Assembly (NCBI GenBank): GCA_965220665.1
Contig: CBDCQQ010000005.1
Span: 1,674,001 to 1,738,000, forward strand
Length of the DNA stretch: 64,000 nt
Source: JAJDZL01 sp965220665
GTDB taxonomy: Bacteria > Pseudomonadota > Gammaproteobacteria > Arenicellales > JAJDZL01
Direction: 5' to 3'
The notes below the pieces were generated by a model. The model had not been told where the DNA came from. It saw only the letters and a list, made by a program, of their open reading frames with translations, and searched no databases. Each line of letters opens with the position of its first letter. The first letter of the stretch is position 1. Below, one piece after another: positions 45,407-54,814 of this stretch. The position numbers were made by a program, and so were the translations under genes.

Positions 45407-45760
45407 CTGGCGCCCCGGTTCCCGGGTCGCGGAAAACCCAGATCGAACACGATGCTGCGGGTGCGGCAGATTCGGCGCGGCTGCAATTCGCCCGCGTCGC
45501 CGGCAATGGCGGTTTTCGCGGCACTGGGCGCCTTGATGACTCGGAAATCAGCGGCGGGCGGGATTTTGTTTCGCGAAATTGACCGATTTTTTCCCCGTGA
45601 CAGAATTTTCTGACCCTAAAATTGTTGCTAACGCAAAACCCTCGGTAAACCTGAAAATTTCTTTATTCGAAACAAATGTAATATCATTACCCGATTACCA
45701 AAGCAAAAATAATAAATAATAAATGACACATGACTGTAAACATAACAGGTTGGAAAATTC

Positions 45761-45991
45761 ATGAGCAATCAGCAAAAGGGATCGTTGCTTCAAGAACCGT
45801 TTTTGAACGAGCTTCGAAAACAGAACACGAAAGTGTCAATTTACTTAGTAAACGGAATTAAGCTCCAAGGCCATATTGAATCTTTTGATCGATTTGTCAT
45901 TCAATTGAGAGCAGGTGTGACACAAATTGTATATAAGCACGCGATTTCGACAATTGTTCCCGATTCGTCATTTCGGTTTTCATCTGAGTGA
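45761..45991 (+). CDS. hfq: RNA chaperone Hfq
   Basis: Hexameric Sm-like protein that pairs small RNAs with mRNAs. Sm1 motif NTKVSIYLVNGIKLQGHIESFDRFVIQL and Sm2 motif IVYKHAISTIVP are fully conserved. The length is 76 residues, so the variable C-terminal tail is very short (SSFRFSSE). The site AGGTTGG is upstream of the ATG. It has lost its usual neighbours on both sides, so it must rely on its own promoter in the 157 bases between the IS end and the gene, or on readthrough from the IS. Confidence 0.97.
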   Translation: MSNQQKGSLLQEPFLNELRKQNTKVSIYLVNGIKLQGHIESFDRFVIQLRAGVTQIVYKHAISTIVPDSSFRFSSE

Positions 45992-46450
45992 TCCCATAGT
46001 GAGACGACTCATAAAGTAGGTGCAGGAGAGTTTGTCTGAACCTCACATCTAGGTGAAACTAACGCATAGCGCTGTTCAGTTTTGAAATCGGATTGTAGTC
46101 ACTGACACGGCGAATCAATTCGCGATAGTTCGGCCAAAGTGCTCAAGGTCACTATCGACTACCTCAGACTCAGACTTTCGATAAACGAGTCTCTTCTTTG
46201 TGGCGATTTGAGCAGTACTTAGAAAAGCCAAGATTCTCAGAGGAATAAATAGAATTAGATTGATGAGTGAATGTTGCTTTCATAAACTTTGCAAGATTCA
46301 TTCCAATTAGATTTGACGGAAAATTCCTGGCTAATCAACAATATCAGACTATAAATCCGCGTGTCGAATCAAAGATTCAACATTTTCGAAAGCCCGCAGA
46401 ATTAGATGGTGACGAGTGAGCGGATTTCCCGTTCAGCTTAGTGCGCCAAG
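45992..46450. other. Convergent intergenic region between hfq and the MetX-like gene
   Basis: There are 459 bases with no credible reading frame; both flanking genes point into it. I found no strong terminator hairpin, tRNA or repeat. It is one edge of the second accessory block. Confidence 0.45.
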
Positions 46451-47461
46451 TCAATCGAGCAGTTCTGAAATCGCCTGATCGAGGTATCGTTCAAATTCAG
46501 GAACGCATCCAGGGGAAGGCACCAGATGGCCCCAGGGGGATTCGTATATTCGAAGTTCCCCATTCCTAATATGCTCGATTTCAAATTGATTGTCTTCGGG
46601 ACGAAAATAAAGATCGCTGTCGCAGACAATGACAATGGTTTTCGACTGAATCGCGTTTAACGCTGCCACAAAGTTTCCGCCATAGGCTGGCTGTGCACTG
46701 ATATCACCGAGCTGCCAGGTTTTCAGTTTACAGAGTAAATCGTTTGCATCCCAGTCAAGATGATCTCTTTCCCAGTCCTGCAGCAATTCTTCAACTGAGT
46801 TAAAACCCAGTTGCTGGTACATTTGTTCTCTATAGAATGTCTGTGAATAAGCCCAACCAGCATAAACGCGACCAAATGCTTTGAGACCTTTGGTGGGTTG
46901 ACTTTGGTAGTTGCCATTGTTGTAGACTGAATCAGCAGTTAGTGCAGCCTTAACTCCTTCCAAAAATACGATATTGTGCTCTGAGGTTTTGGCTGATGCG
47001 CAAAACGGCAAAATTGAACTGACAAAATTCGGGTACTGGGCACCCCACTGAAAGGACTGACAACCCGCCATTGACCAGCCGGTGACCAGGGCAATTTGTC
47101 GAACGCAGAGTTTTTCGGTTAGCAATCGATATTGTGCTTTTATGTTGTCAAATAGAGTAATTTGAGGAAAGTCCACTCCGTGCTGAGGATGCTGAGAATT
47201 ACTGGGTGACGACGAAATTCCATTACCAAACATGTTGACCGAAACGACAAAGTGTCTGGCCGGATCAATTGCACGACCTGACCCAAAGAAGCCTTCATTG
47301 CGCATGTGACTTCCAGTGTAAAAGGTTGGAAGCACTACGACATTACTTCCATCCTGATTTAATTCACCATAAGTCTTGTAAGCGAGTTTTGCGTCTATCA
47401 GGTTAGTGCCTGATTGAAGTTCAAAATTGCCTAAGTTGAAAATTTCGTAGTCGGCTGCCAT
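46451..47461 (-). CDS. Alpha/beta hydrolase of the homoserine O-acetyltransferase (MetX)-like group
   Basis: A 336-residue protein with the acyltransferase-like fold. The nucleophile is in GWSMAGCQSFQW (Ser130), the acid is probably the Asp in VCDSDLYF, and the His is in PWGHLVP. The N-terminus LAYKTYGELNQDGSNVVVLPTFYTG is typical of MetX relatives. True MetX proteins are about 370 residues and carry the conserved GPSMGGMQ block; here it is SMAGCQ, so the substrate may differ (esterase or other acyltransferase). It stands alone, 312 bases from the glutamine synthetase gene. Confidence 0.8.
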   Translation of the reverse strand: MAADYEIFNLGNFELQSGTNLIDAKLAYKTYGELNQDGSNVVVLPTFYTGSHMRNEGFFGSGRAIDPARHFVVSVNMFGNGISSSPSNSQHPQHGVDFPQITLFDNIKAQYRLLTEKLCVRQIALVTGWSMAGCQSFQWGAQYPNFVSSILPFCASAKTSEHNIVFLEGVKAALTADSVYNNGNYQSQPTKGLKAFGRVYAGWAYSQTFYREQMYQQLGFNSVEELLQDWERDHLDWDANDLLCKLKTWQLGDISAQPAYGGNFVAALNAIQSKTIVIVCDSDLYFRPEDNQFEIEHIRNGELRIYESPWGHLVPSPGCVPEFERYLDQAISELLD

Positions 47462-47773
47462 CGATTTCGTTGTTTCAATTCAGTTCGTTGGGTCTAGTTC
47501 ATCCATTCCAATACTTACATTTGGCTCCCTGAGTGCTCACTACTATCCGATGCATGCAACTTTGACCATGAAATTGATGGTTCCAATCGGAGTACGGCAT
47601 TAATTCAAAAAAGTGCCAGCAATTCCTCGGCCTGTGATTAGCAGGTCAAGGACCAGGTCGCACGATGTTTACAATCAGTCAGAAACAAATGCAATCATTT
47701 CAATAATTACTGCACGACCTGAACTCAAATTATTCTCATTTGTGCAGCAAACCTGCTGCTCATACTACTCGAA
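47462..47773. other. Intergenic region between glutamine synthetase and the MetX-like gene
   Basis: 312 bases without a gene; both neighbours are on the minus strand, so the promoter of the MetX-like gene should be here. No repeat or hairpin with a T-tract stood out. Confidence 0.4.
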
Positions 47774-49189
47774 TCAATAGAGTCGCAGGTATTCCTGAAC
47801 TTCCCAGTCGGTAACGGTTTGATGGTATCGCTCCCACTCATCGACCTTATAAGCGATATATGAATCACGCATACGTGCCCCCATCACTTCACATGCCAGA
47901 TCGTCGTTTTGAAGAGCCTCAATTGCGGCACTCAAGTTTCTAGGCAATCGGCGAACACCGGCTTCGTCGAGTTCGGCTTCGCTCATTTGATAGAGGTCTC
48001 GGTCGGTCGCAGCTCCGGGATCAATTTGATTGACGATGCCCTTGACAGCAGCCTTAACAGTCATGGCAAGTCCAAGATAGCTGTTCATGCACATATCGGC
48101 TGCACGATTCTCAATACAGAAGCGGTTCTGTGGTAAACGAAATTGCGCTGATCGATTGTTGTGACCGTAGGTAATATTGGTTGGTGCCCAGGTCACTGTT
48201 CCTCCCTCGAAACCGCCAACTCGCGGTACCAGTCCATTGTAGGAATTGACAGTGCTGCACGTGATTGCGGTTAGAGCCTCTGAGTGAGTCATGAGCCCGC
48301 CAACAGCATGAAGCGCCTTATCCTGCCAACCCGTTTCGTTGGACCCAAAGAGGTTAACTCCAGGGTTATCTACAGACTGCATTGAAAAATTAATGTGTGC
48401 GCCTGAGCGCCAGTCACCGGTAGTTGGTTTCGGCATGAAGGTGATGAACATATCGTGTTTCTTGGCGATTTCCTTGAGCAGTACGCGCAAGAATACCAGC
48501 CGGTCTGCCATTTCAAGCAGTGTGGTATAGTGAAAATCAAGTTCAAACTGCGAGTAAGCACCTTCAGCTACCACGTCATGCAGATTCCAGCCAAGGTCTT
48601 CCAGAATGTCAATCATTTCACCCAGAAAGTGCATCGAATCCAGTGAAAATTCGACATCGTAACCAAATGCTTGTCGTCTTGGGCGTATACCATTTTGCGG
48701 ATCATTGTCGATAGCTTTGACTGGATTGCCGTTCTCATCGTAGCGCATGGCGATAAATTCCGGCTCAACACCGGCATAGCCGACATAACCGGCTTGCTCC
48801 GCATCGCGAATTGCGCGTCTCAGTGCCTGTCTTGGGCAATGATCATACGGCCTGCCTTCCCAAAACAAATCAGCAAAGATGATGGCCATGCTTTTATCCC
48901 AGGGGCAGATGTACACTGAATTCAGGTCGGGAACCATAATTTGGTCGGAATCAGCAGGTGTGAGTTCCGGCACGTAGGAGATTGAATGGACCGCGAATTG
49001 TGGGCCTCTTCCCTTACACAACTCGTAAAAATCACTCATTGGCACCGGTTTTGTCTTTGGAATGCCGAATAGATCAATCCAGGTTGACAGAACATACTTG
49101 ACGCCGGCCTCTTCGAGTTGCTCGCGTACCTCAGCGATTCGCTCATCTGAAGACAATGCATCATCAAAGTTTTCAATGTAGATGCTCAT
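47774..49189 (-). CDS. Glutamine synthetase, type III (GlnT) / gamma-glutamylmethylamide synthetase-like
   Basis: ATP-dependent ligase that joins glutamate to ammonia or an amine. It shows the N-terminal beta-grasp segment (YVLSTWIDLFGIPKTKPVPMSDF), EPEFIAMRYD with a metal-binding Glu, EGAYSQFELDFHYTTLLEMADRLVFLR, the ATP-site block FITFMPKPTTGDWRSGAHINFSMQ, and NNRSAQFRLP. The length is 471 residues. The type III GlnT group also contains enzymes that use methylamine or other amines in place of ammonia, and they cannot be separated by eye. It lies downstream of an Lrp regulator gene (46 bases) and back-to-back with a Rieske oxygenase gene, which suggests use of an amine released by the oxygenase. 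Confidence 0.85.
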   Translation of the reverse strand: MSIYIENFDDALSSDERIAEVREQLEEAGVKYVLSTWIDLFGIPKTKPVPMSDFYELCKGRGPQFAVHSISYVPELTPADSDQIMVPDLNSVYICPWDKSMAIIFADLFWEGRPYDHCPRQALRRAIRDAEQAGYVGYAGVEPEFIAMRYDENGNPVKAIDNDPQNGIRPRRQAFGYDVEFSLDSMHFLGEMIDILEDLGWNLHDVVAEGAYSQFELDFHYTTLLEMADRLVFLRVLLKEIAKKHDMFITFMPKPTTGDWRSGAHINFSMQSVDNPGVNLFGSNETGWQDKALHAVGGLMTHSEALTAITCSTVNSYNGLVPRVGGFEGGTVTWAPTNITYGHNNRSAQFRLPQNRFCIENRAADMCMNSYLGLAMTVKAAVKGIVNQIDPGAATDRDLYQMSEAELDEAGVRRLPRNLSAAIEALQNDDLACEVMGARMRDSYIAYKVDEWERYHQTVTDWEVQEYLRLY

Positions 49190-49235
49190 TGACAGTTCTC
49201 CTTAAATCATTGGAAATCTAGGGGATAAAACACTT

Positions 49236-49745
49236 TCAGTTCCAGTCGTACTTGAGCAGAAACTGGTTCTTGAAATTTTTCAGTCCAGACATCGTTTCAC
49301 TCGCTGCGATATCGGGTTGACTGTGAATTTCTTTCTCTAGGAATTGGTGGAAATTCTGCATGTCATTGGTGACAATTTCGATCAATAAGTCGTAACGGCC
49401 AGTGACCCAGAGGATATAAACAACATCGGGTGATTCGCCAAGCCGTTTGGAAACTTGTTCGACGGAACAACCCGGTGCAACCTTGATGCCAATCATTGCA
49501 TCAGCCTTGTAGCGGACCTCAGTAGGGTCGACCACTGCAACGATTCGCAAGGTACCGGCCTGTTTCATTGACTGCACTCGGTTGCGTACCGTACCTTCAG
49601 ATACGTTGAGTGCGTTGGCAATCTCCTTGTATGGACGACGGCCATCATTTTGCAGTAGCTTGACAATTTTGCGATTTAAATCATCATCCGGCGAAGCGAT
49701 GCCGTTCACTTTGACTTTGGTCGCTTGTACTGAAGTTGAAATCAT
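49236..49745 (-). CDS. Lrp/AsnC-family transcriptional regulator
   Basis: A DNA-binding regulator that senses amino acids or related ligands. The N-terminal winged helix (NRKIVKLLQNDGRRPYKEIANALNVSEGTVRNRVQSM, about residues 25-65) and a C-terminal RAM ligand domain (MIGIKVAPGCSVEQVSKRLGESPDVVYILWVTGRYDLLIEIV) are complete. The length is 169 residues, with a short extension at the N-terminus. It is in one unit with the glutamine synthetase gene and divergent from the Rieske gene; the palindrome at 49794-49807 is a likely binding site. Confidence 0.92.
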   Translation of the reverse strand: MISTSVQATKVKVNGIASPDDDLNRKIVKLLQNDGRRPYKEIANALNVSEGTVRNRVQSMKQAGTLRIVAVVDPTEVRYKADAMIGIKVAPGCSVEQVSKRLGESPDVVYILWVTGRYDLLIEIVTNDMQNFHQFLEKEIHSQPDIAASETMSGLKNFKNQFLLKYDWN

Positions 49746-49793
49746 GATTGTGGTAACGATAGAATTACTGCCGAATTATTAACGAAAAAATAT

Positions 49794-49807
49794 TTATTTG
49801 CAAATAA
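49794..49807. promoter_or_regulatory. 14-bp perfect palindrome in the lrp/Rieske divergent promoter
   Basis: TTATTTGCAAATAA is exactly self-complementary and lies in an AT-rich spacer of 152 bases between the two divergent starts. Lrp/AsnC operators are typically AT-rich 13-15-bp imperfect palindromes, so this is a good candidate for the local regulator, placed to control both directions. Confidence 0.6.
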
Positions 49808-49897
49808 TCTTGCAGATAAAGCAAAATACTATCCATATTGGATGCGAAATTCGAAATAGGTTGACCAATATTCCGGTGCATTCGGGAGGCTCGGGCG

Positions 49898-51028
49898 ATG
49901 CAGTCCTATTCAGCATTACTGGAACACTTTGACAAGTCTGGCGAGACCCGCCATGGATTGCCTGGTTCTGTCTATACAGACGACACTCTCTATCGGCTCG
50001 AACAACAGTCACTTTTCAGTAACAACTGGGTATTCGTGGGATTTTCACACGAAATGGAAAATGTGGGTGATGTTCGGCCGATTGATGTCGCAGGACTGCC
50101 AATATTTCTTTTACGTGAGCCGGATGGGAAGATTTCTGCCTACCACAACGCCTGTCGGCATCGGAATCTCAAACTGATTGCCACGGACGGCAATTTCAAA
50201 CGCATGATTCGCTGCCCGTATCACCACTGGAGTTACGATCTTTGTGGCGCACTGAAAAATGCACCTTATTTCGGCGGCGGAATTCGTGAAGTGCCGGCTG
50301 ATTTCAGATACGAGGACAACGGACTGAAACCAGTAAACTGCGAAGTCTGGTATGACTGGATATTCGTGAATTTATCCTCTGAACCAGCATCATTTGAAGA
50401 TTTTCTGGCCCCCATTCTAAGGCAGTTGGGAGACAATAACGTTTCAGATTTCAAGCCTGTCGCAACCGTGGAACTCGGAGCTGTTGCGTGCAACTGGAAA
50501 TTGCTGATGGAAAATTTCATTGAGCCTTACCACGTCCAGTTTGTGCACAAATCTACGACCGACCAGCCATTGGAAGACCACTATACTGTGATTGATGAGC
50601 ACTGTCTGGGCAGCGCTGTTCAAATCAGTGAGGAACAATTGAAAAATGCGAGGGAAGGTACTTTAGGGGTTACCTCACATTACCTGACTCTTTTTCCAAA
50701 TTTTGTACTCGGCACATATCAACCAGACCAAATCGGAGTTCATCTTAACATTCCAGTGGGCGTTGCCAGTACCCGTCAGAAGCGAGTGATTTACATTCAC
50801 GCCGATTCGCGTTATAGTGACGAGCAAATTCAGCATCTGCATGATCTTTGGCACAGTGTCCATTTAGAGGATCACGAAATGTGCGAACGATTGCAGCAGG
50901 GGCGGCATTCCCCCTTGTCGCAAATGGGCGGGATGCTGTCGCCATATTGGGAAAACAGTGTCCGAAAATATCAGGAATTGGTTGCCGATGCGATTCGGCC
51001 CGCATTACATGAAGCAATAAGTAATTAA
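49898..51028 (+). CDS. Rieske non-heme iron oxygenase, alpha subunit (CntA/GbcA/choline monooxygenase-like)
   Basis: Hydroxylates or demethylates an organic substrate using a [2Fe-2S] Rieske centre and a mononuclear iron. Rieske ligands are Cys86 and His88 (CRHRN) and Cys106 and His109 (CPYHHW). The iron site and bridging residue are in MENFIEPYHVQFVH (Glu209, His212, His217). A Glu at the bridging place, where aromatic dioxygenases have Asp, is known from carnitine oxygenase CntA and relatives acting on quaternary amines. The length is 376 residues, similar to CntA. No reductase partner is present in the window. It is followed after 12 bases by a glyoxalase-like gene. Confidence 0.88.
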   Translation: MQSYSALLEHFDKSGETRHGLPGSVYTDDTLYRLEQQSLFSNNWVFVGFSHEMENVGDVRPIDVAGLPIFLLREPDGKISAYHNACRHRNLKLIATDGNFKRMIRCPYHHWSYDLCGALKNAPYFGGGIREVPADFRYEDNGLKPVNCEVWYDWIFVNLSSEPASFEDFLAPILRQLGDNNVSDFKPVATVELGAVACNWKLLMENFIEPYHVQFVHKSTTDQPLEDHYTVIDEHCLGSAVQISEEQLKNAREGTLGVTSHYLTLFPNFVLGTYQPDQIGVHLNIPVGVASTRQKRVIYIHADSRYSDEQIQHLHDLWHSVHLEDHEMCERLQQGRHSPLSQMGGMLSPYWENSVRKYQELVADAIRPALHEAISN

Positions 51029-51040
51029 ACGAGGAAAATA

Positions 51041-51454
51041 ATGAGCGAGCAAAAACCAGATTTTCGACTTGATCACACGATGATTCGAATTTTTGACCAG
51101 GAAAAAACTATGGATTTTTACACGCGCATACTGGGTATGAAAATTTTGCGTCAGAATGAGTACCCGAATGGTCGATTTACCAATACTTTCGTTGGTTATC
51201 AAGGTGAAGATGAGGGAACAACCATCGAGATGACTTACAACTGGGATCAAAAAGAGCCCTACGATATGGGTAATTCGTGGGGGCATCTGGCGCTTAAAGT
51301 TTCGGACGTCTATGCGACAGCAGACTATTTGAAATCACAGGGTGTCGAATTCACGAGGGAGCCTGGTCCGATGAAAGGCGGTACTCGCGTCATTGCGTTC
51401 TTTAAGGACCCCAACGGTTATCTGATTGAATTGAATTCACCCATTGGTGGGTGA
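51041..51454 (+). CDS. gloA: Glyoxalase I / lactoylglutathione lyase-like protein
   Basis: A vicinal-oxygen-chelate protein of 137 residues: LDHTMIRIFDQEKTMDFYTRILGMKIL (first metal His), EMTYNW (Glu), GHLALKVSDV (second His) and IELNSP (last Glu), in the order found in GloA, which converts the methylglyoxal-glutathione hemithioacetal. Cotranscribed with the Rieske gene. Given the context a related aldehyde-conjugate substrate is possible. Confidence 0.87.
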   Translation: MSEQKPDFRLDHTMIRIFDQEKTMDFYTRILGMKILRQNEYPNGRFTNTFVGYQGEDEGTTIEMTYNWDQKEPYDMGNSWGHLALKVSDVYATADYLKSQGVEFTREPGPMKGGTRVIAFFKDPNGYLIELNSPIGG

Positions 51455-51722
51455 TGGTCAAACACTGGAGCCGACGGTGTTTCCATTGACAACTTTATCT
51501 TCGTCGGGAATTTGAGGGAAAGCCCAATTTTGGGTGGTAAATCGTTTCAATTTATTTGTCAGTTCCGGTTGCTTCAAGCGCTGTCTCGAAATTTTGAGGC
51601 GCACATGCATCCACTGAAGTTCACGGAATATGAATGCGATTGAAATTTGCAAATTACGTGATGAACTTTCCACACAGCGTTTCTCAAATCTCCCTTCTAG
51701 TTAACATCGCACCTGAGAACTA

Positions 51723-53060
51723 TTGACAGCCTTTCTCGCTAGCAACACGGTTTCAACCAATGAAGCTCGAATTGATCGGGCCATTCTGGTTAGGCAGGAA
51801 TCTGGAAAGGTCTCAAACGAGTTGGTGCAGTTTGAAGAAATTCAGCTGCTTGCGGAGTCCGCGGGTGCTGAAGTAGTCGGAGTTATTCTTTCTAAACGCC
51901 GTTCACCTAGCAGTTCAACATTTATAGGTTCAGGTAAAGTAGAAGAGTTGCAAGCGCTGATTGCAAGCACAGATGCGACTCTCGTTATTGTTGACCACAT
52001 AATTTCACCAATTCAGGAAAGAAACCTTGAACGTGCAGTTCAATGTCGTGTAATTGACCGTACGCGGCTGATTCTCGACATATTTGCGAGTCGTGCATCA
52101 AGCAATGAAGGTAAGCTGCAGGTAGAACTTGCCCAATTGAGACATCTTTCAACGCGATTGGTGCGTGGTTGGACCCACCTTGAGCGCCAAAAGGGCGGTA
52201 TCGGGTTGCGCGGTCCAGGTGAAACTCAGCTTGAAACGGACAGACGATTGATTGGCCGGCGGATCAAAACCTTGATTAAGCGACTGGAGAAGGTTTCAAT
52301 TCAGCGCGAACTTCGTCGGCACGGTCGAAAAAAAGTTCCCATATCGACTGTTGCGTTGGTTGGATATACCAATGCTGGAAAGTCCTCGCTATTTAACAGG
52401 TTAAGCGGTGCAGGTGTTTTGTCTCAGGATGTGTTGTTTTCGACGCTTGACACAACGATGCGTCGGATAGACCTGCCAGACTATGGTCCAGTCATTCTTT
52501 CTGACACAGTCGGATTCATTCGGGATCTGCCGCACGGATTGGTGTCATCATTCCACGCAACGCTTGAAGAAGTTACGAGTGCTTCTCTATTGCTTCACGT
52601 TATCGATACATCAAGCGAAGAAGCAGACCAGCGTATTGATGATGTCGAATCGGTACTTGAAGAGATCGGCGCTGCCGATATTCCCAGGCTGGAAGTGTAC
52701 AACAAAATTGATCTTCTAGATAACATCGCAAAACAAACGACTGATGTCGCAGGTGCAGTTAGAAAAATTTGGTTGTCTTCCAGATCTGGTGAAGGCGTAG
52801 ATCTGTTGATGAATGCGCTTGGAGATTTCTTTCGTCGTGATCACGTACTTGTCCGCATTCGTTTGCCTGCTTATGCTGGAAAATTGCGGGCATCAGTTTA
52901 CACAAGAATTGGAGTAATGCATGAGCAGGTTCTTGACTGTGGTGATACCGTTTTGGACTTGGAAGTGTGCGAAAGCGATGTCAACTGGTTGGTCACCAAT
53001 CGGGACTTTCGGGAAGAGTATTGGCAAATCAAGCCTGAAATGGTCGATACACTGGGATAG
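51723..53060 (+). CDS. hflX: Ribosome-associated GTPase HflX
   Basis: Splits stalled ribosomes under stress. An N-terminal HflX domain (STFIGSGKVEELQALI) and the signature GGIGLRGPGETQLETDRRLI precede the G domain: GYTNAGKSSLFNRL (G1), DTTMRR (G2), DTVGF (G3), NKIDLL (G4). The length is 445 residues. The start is TTG 51723, the only option that gives a full N-terminus. It is normally next to hfq; here it lies 5.7 kb away. Confidence 0.95.
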   Translation: MTAFLASNTVSTNEARIDRAILVRQESGKVSNELVQFEEIQLLAESAGAEVVGVILSKRRSPSSSTFIGSGKVEELQALIASTDATLVIVDHIISPIQERNLERAVQCRVIDRTRLILDIFASRASSNEGKLQVELAQLRHLSTRLVRGWTHLERQKGGIGLRGPGETQLETDRRLIGRRIKTLIKRLEKVSIQRELRRHGRKKVPISTVALVGYTNAGKSSLFNRLSGAGVLSQDVLFSTLDTTMRRIDLPDYGPVILSDTVGFIRDLPHGLVSSFHATLEEVTSASLLLHVIDTSSEEADQRIDDVESVLEEIGAADIPRLEVYNKIDLLDNIAKQTTDVAGAVRKIWLSSRSGEGVDLLMNALGDFFRRDHVLVRIRLPAYAGKLRASVYTRIGVMHEQVLDCGDTVLDLEVCESDVNWLVTNRDFREEYWQIKPEMVDTLG

Positions 53061-53539
53061 TTGATGAATGTATCTCAATTCCTGCGGGCGAGTGCCTGTA
53101 TTCGGTGTTCTGATTGAATACCAGCAAGCCTTTTTTCGCTGCAGCAAATTTCTCAATTTGTCTGGAATCGCTCGGTTCTCCTAATATTTCCCACTACTGC
53201 AGTTAGCGGTAATTCAGGAGCATCAAAGAGGCGACTTGTTTCTTGAAAACAATATCTGCTGTCGTGTTCTAGCAGATGATGTTCATTTACTTGCCTTCTA
53301 TTCCGCAATATCTAATCCAGCTAACTTGCACTCCATACTTTTCCAATCATCATTTCCAGTGGTGTTGGCCCACATTTCATTGCGTAGATCAAGTAGCGGC
53401 CAACAAACCCTCTTCTATGCATAGGTCTAAGTTCGTATAATTAAACCTCCAGCGTATCCTTTCGAATTGAGGTGGCCGCGTACGCGTCGCCTTGAATAAG
53501 GGGAGCATCACATACTTTAACGTTGAGGTTGTAATTCAA
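53061..53539. other. Intergenic region between hflX and hflK
   Basis: 479 bases, long for this pair of genes. A TATAAT at 53436-53441 lies about 100 bases before hflK with a poor -35 (TTCTAT, 17-bp spacing), so hflK may have its own promoter. An open frame at 53236-53424 has no protein-like features. Confidence 0.4.
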
Positions 53540-54787
53540 ATGCCGTGGGATGAACCCGACAAGGGTCGTCAGGATAAAAACTCCGGACAACGGGGAGGAT
53601 CCTCAGGTCCGCCCGAAATAGATGAAATCGTAAGCGACATTCAAGACAAATTTTCGCGGGTATTCTCGCGTTTTGGCAAAAGGGGTGGCTCAGGTGGTCC
53701 AGGTGACCCTCCTGATATGAAACCGAGGTCTCCAAGAAGACGAGGAGCCCGAAAGACACTGGTTGGGCTCGGACTGTTGGTGGTTATCGGTTTGTGGGTC
53801 TCAAGCGGGCTTTATGTCGTTGAACAAGGTGAGCAGGGCGTTGAACTTCGATTCGGCGAATATACCCAGACAACCGATGCAGGTCTTCGATGGCACATGC
53901 CATTCCCTATTGAACAGGTTTTGATCGTCAATGTTCAGAAGGTGAATACAGTCGAAGTAGGCTATCGAGTCAGCGAGCGGAACCGAACAATTACACCAGT
54001 TACACGTGAAGCTCTAATGTTGACTGCAGATGAGAATATTATCGATATTCAGTTTGCAGTACAGTATGACATCAAAGACCCCAAAGACCTGTTATTCAAT
54101 GTCAGTGATCCAATTCACTTGGTAGTACGCCAGGCAACTGAAAGCGCAGTTCGAGAAATTGTCGGTGGCAACACGATGGATTTCGCAATTACAGCGGGTC
54201 GGGCCGAAATTGCACGCGATACTCGCCACCTGTTGCAGGAAATTCTTGATCGATATAAGACAGGTGTGAATGTAAGAGCGGTAGAGATGCAGAACGCTCA
54301 ACCGCCAGCAGAAGTGAAAGCGGCTTTTGATGACGCGGTGAAAGCTCGGGAAGACGAAGAACGACTTAAAAACGAAGCGGAAGCTTACGCTAACGACATA
54401 ATTCCGAGAGCACGAGGTCAGGCCGCTAGAATTGTCCAGGAAGCAGAAGGCTATAAGGCTAGTATTGTTGCCCGAGCAGAGGGCGAAGCTTCTAGATTTG
54501 AACAGATTTACGAAGAATATCGAAAGGCGCCGCAAATTACCCGGGACCGCCTGTATATTGAGTCCTTGGAAGAAGTTCTGAACAATTCAACAAAATTGCT
54601 AATTGATCAGCAAAATGGCAACAACATCATTTATCTGCCACTTGATCAAATCATTCAACGGCGCAATAGCGGTGCTTCGAATAACAATGACGGCAGAATT
54701 GGTCAGATTAACGATCAGTCCGATTTGATTAGCAGTTCCAATCGTCCAAACCGCACCGATACTCGCGACCGGCGCATAGGCGGTTAG
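53540..54787 (+). CDS. hflK: FtsH modulator HflK
   Basis: Forms with HflC a membrane cage around the FtsH protease. ATG 53540 gives the typical MPWDEPDKGRQDK head; the frame extends 16 codons further up without reason. A Gly/Pro-rich cytoplasmic N-terminus is followed by one span (TLVGLGLLVVIGLWVSSGLYVV), a band-7/SPFH domain (QGVELRFGEYTQ ... VQYDIKDPKDLLF) and a C-terminal coiled coil. The length is 415 residues. Confidence 0.95.
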   Translation: MPWDEPDKGRQDKNSGQRGGSSGPPEIDEIVSDIQDKFSRVFSRFGKRGGSGGPGDPPDMKPRSPRRRGARKTLVGLGLLVVIGLWVSSGLYVVEQGEQGVELRFGEYTQTTDAGLRWHMPFPIEQVLIVNVQKVNTVEVGYRVSERNRTITPVTREALMLTADENIIDIQFAVQYDIKDPKDLLFNVSDPIHLVVRQATESAVREIVGGNTMDFAITAGRAEIARDTRHLLQEILDRYKTGVNVRAVEMQNAQPPAEVKAAFDDAVKAREDEERLKNEAEAYANDIIPRARGQAARIVQEAEGYKASIVARAEGEASRFEQIYEEYRKAPQITRDRLYIESLEEVLNNSTKLLIDQQNGNNIIYLPLDQIIQRRNSGASNNNDGRIGQINDQSDLISSSNRPNRTDTRDRRIGG

Positions 54788-54814
54788 TCGAAGCAAGAAT
54801 GTGAGGAAAGAAAA

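Larger units (their letters stand above)
41000..45603 (+). mobile_element. IS1182-like element, disrupted by a nested IS21-family element
   Basis: Imperfect inverted ends: CTGTCAGGGCAAAATCGCCA.. (41000-41024) against the complement of 45575-45603, sharing CTGTCA, GGG, AAAATCG and CAATTTC with small gaps. Without the nested element it is about 1.8 kb. I see no target duplication outside these ends, so the exact limits are tentative. Its transposase is split by the IS21 insertion, so this copy cannot transpose itself. Confidence 0.7.
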
